This document shows positions 24,288 through 32,677 of a DNA stretch of 39,272 nucleotides, piece after piece. The stretch comes from Bacillota bacterium (GTDB lineage Bacteria; Bacillota; Limnochordia; DTU087): NCBI GenBank assembly GCA_012735435.1, contig JAAYHH010000154.1, forward strand, positions 1 to 39,272. The letters run 5' to 3'. The notes below the pieces were generated by a model. The model was not told the origin of the DNA and made no database searches. It worked only from the letters and a program-made list of their open reading frames with translations. Numbering within the stretch: the stretch's first letter is position 1; every line of letters starts with the position of its first letter. Position numbers and translations under genes: made by a program.

Positions 24288-25217
24288 TTGTCCGTCGGCT
24301 TGATCGTCTTATTGGCCACTACAGCTTTGGTTTTCTTTGGCCTGGCCCAGCGGGTCCTGGACCGAATGAACCTCACCGATGGTCAGGCTATCCTTTTCTT
24401 GGGTCTGATTATAGCCGGCAGCTTCTTCGATATCCCCATCGCCCGGGAACCCATCTCTATCTCCATCAATGTAGGCGGAGCGATAATTCCCCTGATATTA
24501 GTCTTTTGGCTGATCAGCCGGGCGGGAACAAGTGTCGAGAAGTGGCGGGGTCTAATCGCCGGTATAGCAACAGGTGTTGTTATTTGGGGTTTCTCCCAGC
24601 TTGTGGGTCAGCAGGAACCGGCAGAGCAGTGGCTTGACCCATTGTGGAGCTACAGCCTGATAGCAGGAATCTTTGGGTATCTTGCTGGAAGGTCCCGGCG
24701 CAGTGCTTTCATCGCGGGAGTTTTAGGCATTATCACAGCAGACCTCATCCATATGGGTATTGCCCTGGCCAGAGGGATTGAAACAACGGTGGCCATCGGG
24801 GGTGCCGGAGCTTTCGATGCAGTGGTTTTGGCAGGGGTGATTGCAGTTGTCTTAGCTGAAGTTTTTGGCGAAGGCCGGGAAAGGCTGGGCGGTGGTCCAG
24901 TCCACCATCAAGACCGGCCCAAGGCACTGGACAACGAAGAATTCTTACTCCATGAATTTGCCGATGAATTGGGCGGCCTCGATGAAGCTGGAGATGACGA
25001 TGGAGACGGGACTTTACTGGATGTCAACGCCGTAGGCATCACCGATGAAGACCTAAGGGCCTTAGGGCGAAGTAAGAAGGCTGCCGCTGCCAGGCGTCAT
25101 GTTTTGCGGGTTGACGCTAGTGGTGAGCTTACGACATGGAGGTCCGATGAAGAAGCCGAGGGTAGGCCTATCATCGTCAATGCTGCTGCTGAGGAGGAAG
25201 AGTCGGATGAAAGCTAA
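24288..25217 (+). CDS. DUF1614 family membrane protein
   Basis: A 309-residue protein with about seven hydrophobic helices (residues 1 to about 195) and a long acidic, charged C-terminal tail of about 110 residues. FFGLAQRVLDRMNL, the FFDIPI stretch and VGGAIIPLILVFWLI fit the DUF1614 family, which is found beside spoIIP and YIEGIA in spore-formers. Function is unknown. The track start is ATG 24243. I move it to TTG 24288 because AAAAGGAG (24272-24279) lies eight bases upstream and the protein then opens directly with the first helix, as homologues do. Its last 11 bases overlap spoIIP, so the two are coupled. Confidence 0.78.
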   Translation: MSVGLIVLLATTALVFFGLAQRVLDRMNLTDGQAILFLGLIIAGSFFDIPIAREPISISINVGGAIIPLILVFWLISRAGTSVEKWRGLIAGIATGVVIWGFSQLVGQQEPAEQWLDPLWSYSLIAGIFGYLAGRSRRSAFIAGVLGIITADLIHMGIALARGIETTVAIGGAGAFDAVVLAGVIAVVLAEVFGEGRERLGGGPVHHQDRPKALDNEEFLLHEFADELGGLDEAGDDDGDGTLLDVNAVGITDEDLRALGRSKKAAAARRHVLRVDASGELTTWRSDEEAEGRPIIVNAAAEEEESDES

Positions 25218-26424
25218 GCTGCTGAACGATCACCTGTGGCGGGGACTTCTGATCCTGTTTCTCATCGGAGCTCATCTTGCTCTCCTTGGTCCCGGATCCC
25301 CGGCGTACGGCCAGGAGATCCTGCCCGACGGACTAGTTGGCATGTTCGAAAGGAATGACGGCGGATACTTCACTTTAGTCGATGAGGCGACAGAAGAAGA
25401 GGTCACTAAAGCGGCCCGGGTGCTGGATATCGGCGATTCCTATATCGACGGTGAGAATCGGTCCTGGGAAGTGACTCGAATTGACGGCGACACGGTATAC
25501 GTACGGAAAACCAGTGACAATGCACTGGAAGCAGTGAAACAAGGGCAAGTTCAAACAAAGGCCGGCTTATGGTCCCGGCTTCAAGGTCTCCTTTCCCAAG
25601 CCGGGAGATCGAGGCCCAGGCGGGTAGCAATTTACGTCACCCACAGTGACGAATCCTATATTCCCACCAGCGGTACCCACACTAAGGAATGGGGTGATGT
25701 CTACAAGGTAGCCGAAGCCCTGAAAGCTGAGTTTGAAAAGCGAGGGTTTACCGTAAGCCTGTCATATAACAACCACAACCCCCATGATTCCCAGGCATAT
25801 GTGCGGTCCCGGCGGACAGCTGCCGAGTTGCTGAAGGAACAGCCCTTAGTCCTCATCGATGTACACAGGGACGCGGTTCCCAGGGATCAATACGAAACTG
25901 TCATTGAAGGGGATGAATTAGCCAAGATCCAGCTGGTGGTTGGACGGCAAAATGAAAACCGGGATGCCAACCTTGAGTTTGCCAAAGCCTTGAAGGCCAG
26001 GGCTGATCAAGAATATCCGGGGTTAGTCAAGGGGATTTTCCACGCCAAGGGCAATTACAACCAGGATCTGGCGCCAAGATCGATTTTGATCGAGTTTGGC
26101 ACCCATGAGACAAGTCTAGATATGGCCACGAAGGCGGCGGACTTGATTGCCGATGTGCTGCCTAAGGCCACCGGTACATCCCAAAAGCCGGTTGAACAGG
26201 CGGCATCAAGGTCGACGGGCTGGATTATTGCCCTGGTGATTGCTGGTGTTATCGCCTTTGTGTTGCTCAACGCTGTAGGCTGGGAGGGAATCCGAGGTTT
26301 CTTCGGCCGGGAATTCAGCAGCGCCATGGGCGTCAAGGGCAGGAAAGAAGGGCAAGACCCTGATGATAATAAGGATCCCGATCGCCATGGAGCCCATACT
26401 TCAAGAAACCGGAAAGGCCATTAG
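25207..26424 (+). CDS. spoIIP: Stage II sporulation protein P (peptidoglycan amidase/endopeptidase)
   Basis: A 405-residue SpoIIP. It has an N-terminal signal-anchor helix (about 12-33), a variable region, then the catalytic domain with IYVTHSDESYIPTSG, LIDVHRDAVPRD and SILIEFGTHETS, carrying the expected histidine and glutamate zinc ligands. SpoIIP works with SpoIID and SpoIIM to degrade septal peptidoglycan and drive engulfment. Unusually, a second hydrophobic helix (about 336-356, GWIIALVIAGVIAFVLLNAVG) follows the catalytic domain, with a charged tail of about 50 residues. ATG 25207 has AGGAGG nine bases upstream; the track start 25099 lies inside DUF1614. Confidence 0.93.
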   Translation: MKAKLLNDHLWRGLLILFLIGAHLALLGPGSPAYGQEILPDGLVGMFERNDGGYFTLVDEATEEEVTKAARVLDIGDSYIDGENRSWEVTRIDGDTVYVRKTSDNALEAVKQGQVQTKAGLWSRLQGLLSQAGRSRPRRVAIYVTHSDESYIPTSGTHTKEWGDVYKVAEALKAEFEKRGFTVSLSYNNHNPHDSQAYVRSRRTAAELLKEQPLVLIDVHRDAVPRDQYETVIEGDELAKIQLVVGRQNENRDANLEFAKALKARADQEYPGLVKGIFHAKGNYNQDLAPRSILIEFGTHETSLDMATKAADLIADVLPKATGTSQKPVEQAASRSTGWIIALVIAGVIAFVLLNAVGWEGIRGFFGREFSSAMGVKGRKEGQDPDDNKDPDRHGAHTSRNRKGH

Positions 26425-26515
26425 CTCTTCTGTCGAGGGCAGCCTTGGTTTCAGAGCGTTCGAAAGCCGCAAGGCCGGTCCCTGCTGACAGGGCGGCTCT
26501 AGAAGGGGTGGAAGC

Positions 26516-27436
26516 ATGGCGGAAATCACCAGTATCTTCACGGCAACAGTGATGGGATTTCTTGCCCGGCTCTACATGCTGCGTACCGATTATCGACAGT
26601 ACCCCAGCTACCCGCAAGGGTATGTTATTCACCTTTCCATCGGCCTAATGGCCAGCTTTCTAGGGGCTGTAGCTGTGCCGGCCCTCTTGGCCAAGAACTA
26701 TGAAGCTGCTACTTTTCTCGCATTGGCTGCTACCCAGTTTAGGGAGGTTCGAAAGATAGAGCGGGAGACCCTCAGCAGTTTGGAGCCCCTGGAACTCATT
26801 CCCCGGGGGAACGCCTATATCGAAGGCATTGCCCGGGTTTTTGAGGCCCGCAATTACCTTGCCGGCGGCACAGCCCTCTTTACCAGTATTGTCTGCCTAG
26901 GCCTTTCCCGTTACTGGCCCCCGAGCACAGCCGTCATCGGCGGAGCAGCGGGGGGCTTCTTGGCTACGTGGTTTCTAAATAGGATGATGGTAGGCCTAAA
27001 GATAGGCGACATCGCCCATGTGCGGTCAGCTGCAGTCCATTTCGATGGACCTTATCTGATGGTGGATGATGTAGTTATCATGAACGTGGGACTAGAGGAG
27101 TCCCGCAAGCGCATCCTCCAAGAGGGCATTGGAGTGATGATTGAACCTATGGATCCCGACAGCAAGGCAACTCTGGCCAATCTGGGACAGCGGCAGGCAA
27201 TTTTGCATGATGTTTCCTCTTTGTTGGGGATTCAGGTAGATGTAGGCGAGCCGGAATTTGTCCCTTTGCTGCGGCGCCACAGCAAGACGGGGGCCCTTGC
27301 AATGGTTATTGTGCCGGCGGAGAAGAATACCGAGGCACTCCTCGAGGCAGTGCGGCGAACGCCGGTCCTGGAAGCCTCCATCAGGAGACCTTTGGCGGCC
27401 CGGGCCGGACGACTGGCTGATTCCCACCGGGAATAA
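26516..27436 (+). CDS. YIEGIA family membrane protein
   Basis: A 306-residue protein bearing the eponymous YIEGIA motif near residues 101-106 (GNAYIEGIARVFEARNYLAGG). Three or four membrane helices lie in the N-terminal 170 residues, and the C-terminal half is soluble. The family is restricted largely to spore-formers and has no established function. The ribosome site AGGGGTGG precedes ATG 26516. The small gene for its presumed partner begins 50 bp downstream, so YIEGIA, the partner and DUF3189 form one unit with DUF1614 and spoIIP. Confidence 0.86.
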   Translation: MAEITSIFTATVMGFLARLYMLRTDYRQYPSYPQGYVIHLSIGLMASFLGAVAVPALLAKNYEAATFLALAATQFREVRKIERETLSSLEPLELIPRGNAYIEGIARVFEARNYLAGGTALFTSIVCLGLSRYWPPSTAVIGGAAGGFLATWFLNRMMVGLKIGDIAHVRSAAVHFDGPYLMVDDVVIMNVGLEESRKRILQEGIGVMIEPMDPDSKATLANLGQRQAILHDVSSLLGIQVDVGEPEFVPLLRRHSKTGALAMVIVPAEKNTEALLEAVRRTPVLEASIRRPLAARAGRLADSHRE

Positions 27437-27486
27437 CGGGAGCGGACCTTTGCAGGATGTTAAGGGGCTAGAGGGAGGCGAGGGGC

Positions 27487-27678
27487 CTGAAGGTAGCTTC
27501 TACTGGCAGCATTATAGCAGTCATAGCGGAGGATAAAACTTCGGTCGGGGGAGGTGCTCCTATCTTCTATGTTTCCAGCTCTGAGGAGAGGGAAAGGTTA
27601 GCCCAATACATCAGCCGCATCACCCAGGGTATGGTCCACGATCTGACCAACGGTGTATATATCATTGTCAGACATTAG
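27487..27678 (+). CDS. Capping complex subunit for YIEGIA (small protein, apparent CTG start)
   Basis: This 63-residue ORF is absent from the supplied track because it has no ATG, GTG or TTG start. The frame is closed by TAG 27469 upstream. The coding sequence ends HDLTNGVYIIVRH before TAG 27676. Residues ITAGS-like then IIAVIAEDKTSVGGGAPIFYVSSSEERERLAQYI match the small 'capping complex subunit for YIEGIA' family. GGGAGG (27473-27478) sits eight bases before CTG 27487, making a CTG start the best reading. ATT further in is an alternative. Its position between YIEGIA and DUF3189 is the expected one. Function is unknown beyond the family label. Confidence 0.78.
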   Translation: MKVASTGSIIAVIAEDKTSVGGGAPIFYVSSSEERERLAQYISRITQGMVHDLTNGVYIIVRH

Positions 27679-27686
27679 GTGCTAGT

Positions 27687-28187
27687 ATGCTGATCATCTA
27701 TGCTTGTTACGGCGGAGCCCATACCTCGCCCATGGCGGCGGCTATACATTTGGGCAGGCTTAAAGGGGATCCCCTGCCTTCTTTGGAGGATATCTTGAAT
27801 ATCCAGTATTTTGATGTTTTGGCCACTGGGGATCGGGGCAGGGTGTTTCCCGTCGGTACAGATGAGTTTGGTAACCAAGTGTATATCCTTGGCCGAGGAA
27901 ACCACCTACAACCTATTATTCAGGCGGTGAAGTCTGGTTACATGCTGGCGGGGGGAGATCCCCGTCAAATTATGTTTATCAATACTCTGAAGGGCGTCAA
28001 CTGGCCCATGCGGATAGGCGGCTTTCTCTCCCGGCGGTTGGGGCTGGTTTCCTTGGGACGGCTGGTAGCTGCCGTAGGTGCCAGGCGGGCTTATCCCAAG
28101 CTGGCCGAGATTGTTGCCGAAACCAAGGCCAAATGCGCCGTGGCCGGCAGGATCAATCCAGCTTCTTTTACATTCCGCCAGGAATAA
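27687..28187 (+). CDS. DUF3189 family protein
   Basis: A 166-residue soluble protein opening MLIIYACYGGAHTSPMAAAIHLG, which matches the DUF3189 family of spore-forming Bacillota. The conserved YFD, GNQVYILGRG and INTLKGVNWPMRIGGFLSRR segments are visible. No catalytic motif can be named. It follows the small YIEGIA partner by eight bases, with AGGTG six bases before the ATG. It is the last gene of the sporulation-type cluster. Confidence 0.84.
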   Translation: MLIIYACYGGAHTSPMAAAIHLGRLKGDPLPSLEDILNIQYFDVLATGDRGRVFPVGTDEFGNQVYILGRGNHLQPIIQAVKSGYMLAGGDPRQIMFINTLKGVNWPMRIGGFLSRRLGLVSLGRLVAAVGARRAYPKLAEIVAETKAKCAVAGRINPASFTFRQE

Positions 28188-28258
28188 GGCCGCCTGTGTG
28201 GAATCTTACACTTTACGGCATAGGAGTGGGCTAGTTCAGCTCCAGACTAGTTTCCTTG

Positions 28259-28288
28259 TTGACTGAGCAGCCCCTTCCAGGGTATGAT
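28259..28288 (+). promoter_or_regulatory. sigma-A promoter of der-plsY
   Basis: TTGACT (28259-28264) and TATGAT (28283-28288) are separated by 18 bases, about 100 bp before der. An imperfect dyad CTAGT...ACTAG (28231-28250) lies just upstream of the -35. Confidence 0.65.
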
Positions 28289-28389
28289 TCCTACGGGGAT
28301 TTTCTTCAAGCTTTAGGAGCTTTAGGAAGGATTGCAGCCCATAATCTCAGCCGCAGCGGCCAAGACTCAGCAGAAAGGGTGATAAGACC

Positions 28390-29703
28390 ATGGGCAAACC
28401 AGTAGTAGCCATAGTAGGCAGGCCCAACGTGGGGAAATCCGCGTTATTTAACCGCATTGTCGGGGCACGCTTGGCTATCGTGGAGGGGGAGCCCGGTGTA
28501 ACCCGGGACCGCCTGTATGCCGAGAGCCAGTGGCTCAATCGCCCTTTCACCATAATTGATACTGGCGGAATTGATTTTGATGACACAGATGACATTGCGG
28601 TACACGTGCGCAGACAGGCAGAGATCGCCATCGATGAAGCTGATGTAATTCTGTTTGTGGTTGATGCCAGGGAAGGCATTACCGCCGTTGATGAGGAAAT
28701 TGCCAATCTTTTGCGGCGTACCAACAAGCCGGTGATCCTGGTTGTCAATAAAGTGGATCACGGCGAATTGGACACAGCCGTATTTGAGTTTTACCAGCTG
28801 GGATTAGGCGAGCCCATTGGGGTTGCCGCGGAGCATAACCGCAATATCGGTGACCTGCTGGATCTGATGTGTTCCCACTTTCCTCCTGTTGATGTGGAAG
28901 AAGATGATGAAAATGTCATCCGGGTTGCAGTTATCGGCCGTCCCAATGTGGGCAAATCTTCCTTAGTTAACGCGCTGAGCGGAACAGAGCGCAGTATAGT
29001 CACTGATATTCCGGGCACCACCCGGGACGCTGTGGACACATCCTTTGAATGGGATGGGCAGCTCTTTGTAATCGTAGATACAGCGGGGATGCGGCGCCGT
29101 AAGCGGATTACCTGGAATATAGAGCGGTACAGCGTCCTGCGGGCACTGCGGGCGGTAGACCGCTGCGATGTAGCCCTAGCGGTCATAGACGCTGTAGATG
29201 GAGTTACCGAACAGGATAAGAAGATTATCGGCTATGCCCATGAGCAAGGAAAGGCCCTAGTCTTGGTAGTTAATAAATGGGATCTGGTCAAGAAAGACAG
29301 CAAGACAATGGGGCTTTACGAAGAAGACATCCGGCGGGAACTAAGCTTTGTCAGTTATGCCCCTATCGTTTTTGTTTCGGCCCTTACAAAGCAAAGACTG
29401 CCGGAGCTTCTGGATGTTACCAGGTATGTAGCTAACCAGCACAGCCTCAGGATCACCACCGGCCGGCTGAATGAAGTACTGCAGGAGGCAATTCATTTGA
29501 ATCAGCCTCCCAGCGATAAGGGCAAGTCCCTAAAGATCTTCTACATGAACCAACTCGGTGTAAAACCGCCTGTGTTTGCGCTTTTTGTCAACGAACCGGA
29601 GCTTCTGCATTTTTCTTACCGGCGCTATTTGGAAAATCGGCTGCGGGAAGCCTTCGGTTTTCACGGGACTCCGATCTGGTTTAAGGTGCGCAAACGGGGC
29701 TGA
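28390..29703 (+). CDS. der: Ribosome biogenesis GTPase Der (EngA)
   Basis: A 437-residue tandem GTPase essential for 50S subunit assembly. The two G domains have GRPNVGKS loops (residues about 8-15 and about 183-190), DTGG and DTAG switch motifs, NKVD and NKWD base-recognition motifs, and a C-terminal KH-like domain (KIFYMNQLGVKPPVFALFVN). Length and motif order are standard. AAAGGGTGAT precedes the ATG. plsY follows after 109 bp. Confidence 0.97.
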   Translation: MGKPVVAIVGRPNVGKSALFNRIVGARLAIVEGEPGVTRDRLYAESQWLNRPFTIIDTGGIDFDDTDDIAVHVRRQAEIAIDEADVILFVVDAREGITAVDEEIANLLRRTNKPVILVVNKVDHGELDTAVFEFYQLGLGEPIGVAAEHNRNIGDLLDLMCSHFPPVDVEEDDENVIRVAVIGRPNVGKSSLVNALSGTERSIVTDIPGTTRDAVDTSFEWDGQLFVIVDTAGMRRRKRITWNIERYSVLRALRAVDRCDVALAVIDAVDGVTEQDKKIIGYAHEQGKALVLVVNKWDLVKKDSKTMGLYEEDIRRELSFVSYAPIVFVSALTKQRLPELLDVTRYVANQHSLRITTGRLNEVLQEAIHLNQPPSDKGKSLKIFYMNQLGVKPPVFALFVNEPELLHFSYRRYLENRLREAFGFHGTPIWFKVRKRG

Positions 29704-29812
29704 GAGATTTTTAGCAGCGGCATCTGCCGGGGCAAGAACGCCGGCTCCTGACCGGTGCAGGCTGCCAGAGCGGATTCCGCCGTGGAGTTGAGTTAGAGGG
29801 GAGACAACATTT

Positions 29813-30430
29813 ATGTTGGCATCAGTTCTTGTGATTATCATATCTTATCTGGTGGGTTCGATTCCCTTTGGACTAATGATCGGTAAGCTGTGGGCCAATA
29901 TCGATGTAAGGGAATACGGCAGCGGCAATATCGGCACATCCAACGTCCTGCGGACAGTGGGACCGTGGGCTGCTATTACTGTCTTTGCCTTGGATGTGGC
30001 CAAGGGCGCCATCGCCGTTTATTTGGGCACATTGGTCGGCGGCGACTATGTCAGAATCCTGGCAGGGGTGGCGGCCATTGCTGGACACAATTGGCCTATT
30101 TACCTCAAGTTTAAAGGCGGCAAGGGGATCGCCACCAGTTTAGGTGTGGTAATCACTTTGACTCCTGTTGTCGCCCTGATGCTTTTGGGACTTTGGATTA
30201 TTATTGTGGGAATTACCCGCTATATATCTTTAGGGTCGCTGGCGGTGGCATCTTTGTTTCCAATTTTCCTGATTGTATTTAAGGCTCCTTGGACATATGT
30301 ATTGGCAGGGGTCTTGATTTCCGCCTTTGCCATTCACAGGCACCGGGATAACATTAAGCGGCTCTTGGGCGGAACAGAGCATAAAATCGGGGAAAAGGCC
30401 AAGAAAAAAGGCGACACACAAAACTCCTAA
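29813..30430 (+). CDS. plsY: Glycerol-3-phosphate acyltransferase (acyl-phosphate dependent)
   Basis: A 205-residue integral-membrane enzyme that acylates glycerol-3-phosphate using acyl-phosphate from PlsX. Family motifs are GSIPFGLMIGKLW, REYGSGNIGTSNVLRTVG, FALDVAKGAIAV, GHNWPIYLKFKGGKGIATSLG and a basic C-terminal tail. The start ATG 29813 is preceded by GAGGGGAG. The gene usually has gpsA next; here spoIVA follows instead. Confidence 0.96.
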   Translation: MLASVLVIIISYLVGSIPFGLMIGKLWANIDVREYGSGNIGTSNVLRTVGPWAAITVFALDVAKGAIAVYLGTLVGGDYVRILAGVAAIAGHNWPIYLKFKGGKGIATSLGVVITLTPVVALMLLGLWIIIVGITRYISLGSLAVASLFPIFLIVFKAPWTYVLAGVLISAFAIHRHRDNIKRLLGGTEHKIGEKAKKKGDTQNS

Positions 30431-30458
30431 CCCCTTCAAAGTATCTCACCAGTAAGTG

Positions 30459-30478
30459 GGCCCCTTCAGGGGGCCTTT
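30459..30478 (+). terminator. Weak intrinsic terminator after plsY
   Basis: The stem GGCCCC / GGGGCC with a TTCAG loop is followed by a short, broken T run (TTTGCTGTTGTTT). Termination may be partial. Confidence 0.45.
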
Positions 30479-30511
30479 GCTGTTGTTTAAGTAATAATTG
30501 CAGCAGAGACC

Positions 30512-30541
30512 TAATATAGTATTATTGTTAAATCGTGCCTT
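30512..30541 (+). promoter_or_regulatory. Possible sigma-E promoter of spoIVA
   Basis: TAATATA (30512-30518) resembles the sigma-E -35 (KMATATT, six of seven). After 15 bases, CGTGCCTT gives only five of eight matches to CATACAHT. The spoIVA gene is sigma-E controlled in B. subtilis, but this -10 is poor. The 208-bp plsY-spoIVA gap holds no gene. Confidence 0.28.
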
Positions 30542-30638
30542 GCTTGCGGTAGGTCTAGGCTTAAGAGCAAGTCACGGCTGATGGAGACTAAGAGGCACAG
30601 GACCGGGAAACTGGTGAGATGAGGGAGGGAGTTCGTCG

Positions 30639-32117
30639 GTGGAAAAGTTCGATATATTTAAAGATATGGCAGAACGTACAGGGGGCAGTATTTACGTAGG
30701 CGTTGTCGGTCCGGTGCGGACTGGTAAGTCTACATTCATAAAGCGTTTCATGGACCTAATGGTACTGCCTAACATTCAAGATGAGTACGTTCTGGCCCGG
30801 ACCCGAGATGAACTGCCGCAGAGCGGGTCCGGAAGGACCATTATGACTACAGAGCCGAAGTTTGTACCCGATGAGCCGGTGGAACTGACTCTGGGCGAAG
30901 GGATCAATTTCCGGATTCGACTGGTGGACTGCGTTGGGTATGCTGTGGAAGGTGCCTTGGGTTACATGGACGAAATGGGTCCCCGGATGGTTCGGACCCC
31001 CTGGATTGAGGAAGAAATCTCTTTCCAAGAGGCAGCGGAGATCGGCACCCGGAAGGTGATTGCTGAACACTCAACACTGGGCTTGGTGATCTTGACCGAT
31101 GGGTCTATTACAGACATCCCCCGGGAGGGTTATCTAAATGCCGAGGAGAGGGTAATCCGGGAGCTGCAGGAACAGCAGAAGCCCTTTATGGTGCTCCTCA
31201 ATTCAAGATACCCCGAAGCCGATGCTACCCAGGAGCTGGCTCAAGAGTTGGAGCAAAAATACGGAGTCACCGTAATGGCGGTAGACTGTCTCAACCTCTC
31301 CGAGTCGGACATAATGGATATTCTCCATGAGATGCTGTATGAGTTCCCGGTGAGGGAAGTAAGTGTCCGGGTTTCGGAATGGGTCGATGAACTGCCCAGC
31401 GATTACTGGGTAAGGAAGGAATACGATGCCGCTGTCTATCAGATTTTCGATGAGATTGAGCGGCTGCGGGATATCGATGTTGCTGTCCAGAAGTTAGCCG
31501 AATACGATTTTGTCCATCGAGTTACCTTAAGCAGTATGGATCCCGGTACAGGCTCTGCTCTCATTGACGTTGAGGCACCTAGAAGTCTTTTCTATCAAGT
31601 GATGGAGGAGCTTACCGGTTTTGAAGTGACAGGTGATCATCACCTGCTCCGTCTGATGAAAGAGCTTACCCAAGCCAAGCGGGAATACGATAAGGTGGCG
31701 GAGGCTTTGGCCAGCGTTCGGGCCAGGGGCTACGGTATTGTCAATCCCAGTTCTGAAGATATAGCCTTTGATGAGCCTGAGCTTTTCCGGCAGGGGCGCA
31801 ATTTTGGAGTGAGGCTCAAAGCAACTGCTCCCTCTATCCACTTGGTAAGGGCAGAGATTGAGACTGAGGTAACGCCCTTTGTCGGTACTGAAAAGCAGGG
31901 CGAGGAATTGGTCCGCTATCTGACCGATGAATGGGAGAAGGATCCGGCAAAGGTCTGGTCCTCCGAGTTCTTGGGTAAGCCCTTGCAGGAGCTAGTAAGG
32001 GAGGGAATCAACAGCAAGCTGCATCGGATGCCGGATAATGCTCAAATGAAGCTGCAGGAGACATTAAGCAGGATTATCAACGAGGGAAGTGGTGGTCTGA
32101 TCTGCATCATCCTGTAA
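30639..32117 (+). CDS. spoIVA: Stage IV sporulation protein A (spore coat morphogenetic ATPase)
   Basis: A 492-residue protein, the same length as B. subtilis SpoIVA. The Walker A motif GPVRTGKST has its lysine at residue 30, and the GTPase-like domain (VDCVGYAVEGALGYMDEMGPRMVRTPW) is highly conserved. A middle domain and the C-terminal anchoring end GGLICIIL follow. SpoIVA polymerises with ATP hydrolysis on the outer forespore membrane, recruited by SpoVM, as the coat basement layer. The GTG start has GGGAGGGA eight bases upstream. A terminator follows, and the HU gene is next, as in other Bacillota. Confidence 0.97.
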   Translation: MEKFDIFKDMAERTGGSIYVGVVGPVRTGKSTFIKRFMDLMVLPNIQDEYVLARTRDELPQSGSGRTIMTTEPKFVPDEPVELTLGEGINFRIRLVDCVGYAVEGALGYMDEMGPRMVRTPWIEEEISFQEAAEIGTRKVIAEHSTLGLVILTDGSITDIPREGYLNAEERVIRELQEQQKPFMVLLNSRYPEADATQELAQELEQKYGVTVMAVDCLNLSESDIMDILHEMLYEFPVREVSVRVSEWVDELPSDYWVRKEYDAAVYQIFDEIERLRDIDVAVQKLAEYDFVHRVTLSSMDPGTGSALIDVEAPRSLFYQVMEELTGFEVTGDHHLLRLMKELTQAKREYDKVAEALASVRARGYGIVNPSSEDIAFDEPELFRQGRNFGVRLKATAPSIHLVRAEIETEVTPFVGTEKQGEELVRYLTDEWEKDPAKVWSSEFLGKPLQELVREGINSKLHRMPDNAQMKLQETLSRIINEGSGGLICIIL

Positions 32118-32195
32118 GCGGGTAAGGGAGCCCCTCCATCATTTCTACCGGTTAACGGCAGATAGTCCCGATTAGGCTTATTCAGTCAACTGGAT

Positions 32196-32220
32196 AAAGC
32201 CCCAATGGGGGCTTTTTTTT
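32196..32220 (+). terminator. Intrinsic terminator after spoIVA
   Basis: The stem AAAGCCCC / GGGGCTTT with a short loop is followed by eight T residues. Confidence 0.92.
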
Positions 32221-32248
32221 GTTTGGAGGCCGAAAAAGCTTATAAGAT
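32219..32248 (+). promoter_or_regulatory. Possible sigma-A promoter of the HU gene
   Basis: TTGTTT at 32219 lies 16-18 bases before the -10 candidates TATAAG or TAAGAT (32241-32248). It overlaps the preceding T run. The match is moderate, but an HU gene right after a strong terminator needs a promoter here. Confidence 0.35.
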
Positions 32249-32295
32249 GGGGCTTTGCAAGGGACAATAGGATCGACAGGGAAGGGGGTGAAGCT

Positions 32296-32571
32296 GTGAC
32301 CAAGGTGGAACTGGTAAGTCAGGTGGCCGAGAGGACCGGAATGACCAAGAAGGATGCGGGCGCGTGTGTAGATGCCGTTCTTTCTGTGATTGAGGAGGCT
32401 TTGCGGGCTGGTGAAAAGGTACAGCTGACCGGCTTCGGTACCTTTGAGGTCAGGGAGCGGGCAGCCCGCAAGGGCCGCAATCCCCAAACCGGTGCTGAAA
32501 TAGAGATTGCCGCCCGGCGAATGCCGGTTTTCAGGGCAGGGAAACTTCTAAAGGATTCTGTTAATACGTAA
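32296..32571 (+). CDS. hup: HU family DNA-binding protein
   Basis: A 91-residue histone-like protein with [50 protein letters not shown] and [19 protein letters not shown]. These cover the dimer core and the DNA-gripping beta arms with the RNPQTG tip. It bends and compacts DNA. The GTG start is preceded by GGGGGTGA. Its own terminator follows, so it is probably transcribed alone. Confidence 0.97.
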   Translation: MTKVELVSQVAERTGMTKKDAGACVDAVLSVIEEALRAGEKVQLTGFGTFEVRERAARKGRNPQTGAEIEIAARRMPVFRAGKLLKDSVNT

Positions 32572-32575
32572 GAAT

Positions 32576-32605
32576 AGACCCCCGGTTTTCGGACCGGGGG
32601 TCTTT
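32576..32605 (+). terminator. Intrinsic terminator after the HU gene
   Basis: A 10-bp perfect stem AGACCCCCGG / CCGGGGGTCT with an 8-base loop is followed by a short T run (three T). Confidence 0.82.
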
Positions 32606-32632
32606 GCTGTTATAGAGCTTTCGAACTAATAC

Positions 32633-32661
32633 TTTCTTCCAAGTAAGTCAGATGGTATAAT
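32633..32661 (+). promoter_or_regulatory. sigma-A promoter of the threonine operon (extended -10)
   Basis: A perfect TATAAT (32656-32661) is preceded by TGG, forming an extended -10. The -35 (TTTCTT, 17 bases upstream) is poor, which is typical of extended -10 promoters. It lies 98 bp before the hom start. Confidence 0.65.
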
Positions 32662-32677
32662 GTATCAAAGCTAGGTG

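Noticed and set aside
26482-26495. Hairpin CCCTG/CAGGG between spoIIP and YIEGIA
   Set aside because: It is a five-base stem with no T run, so it is not a terminator and is expected by chance.
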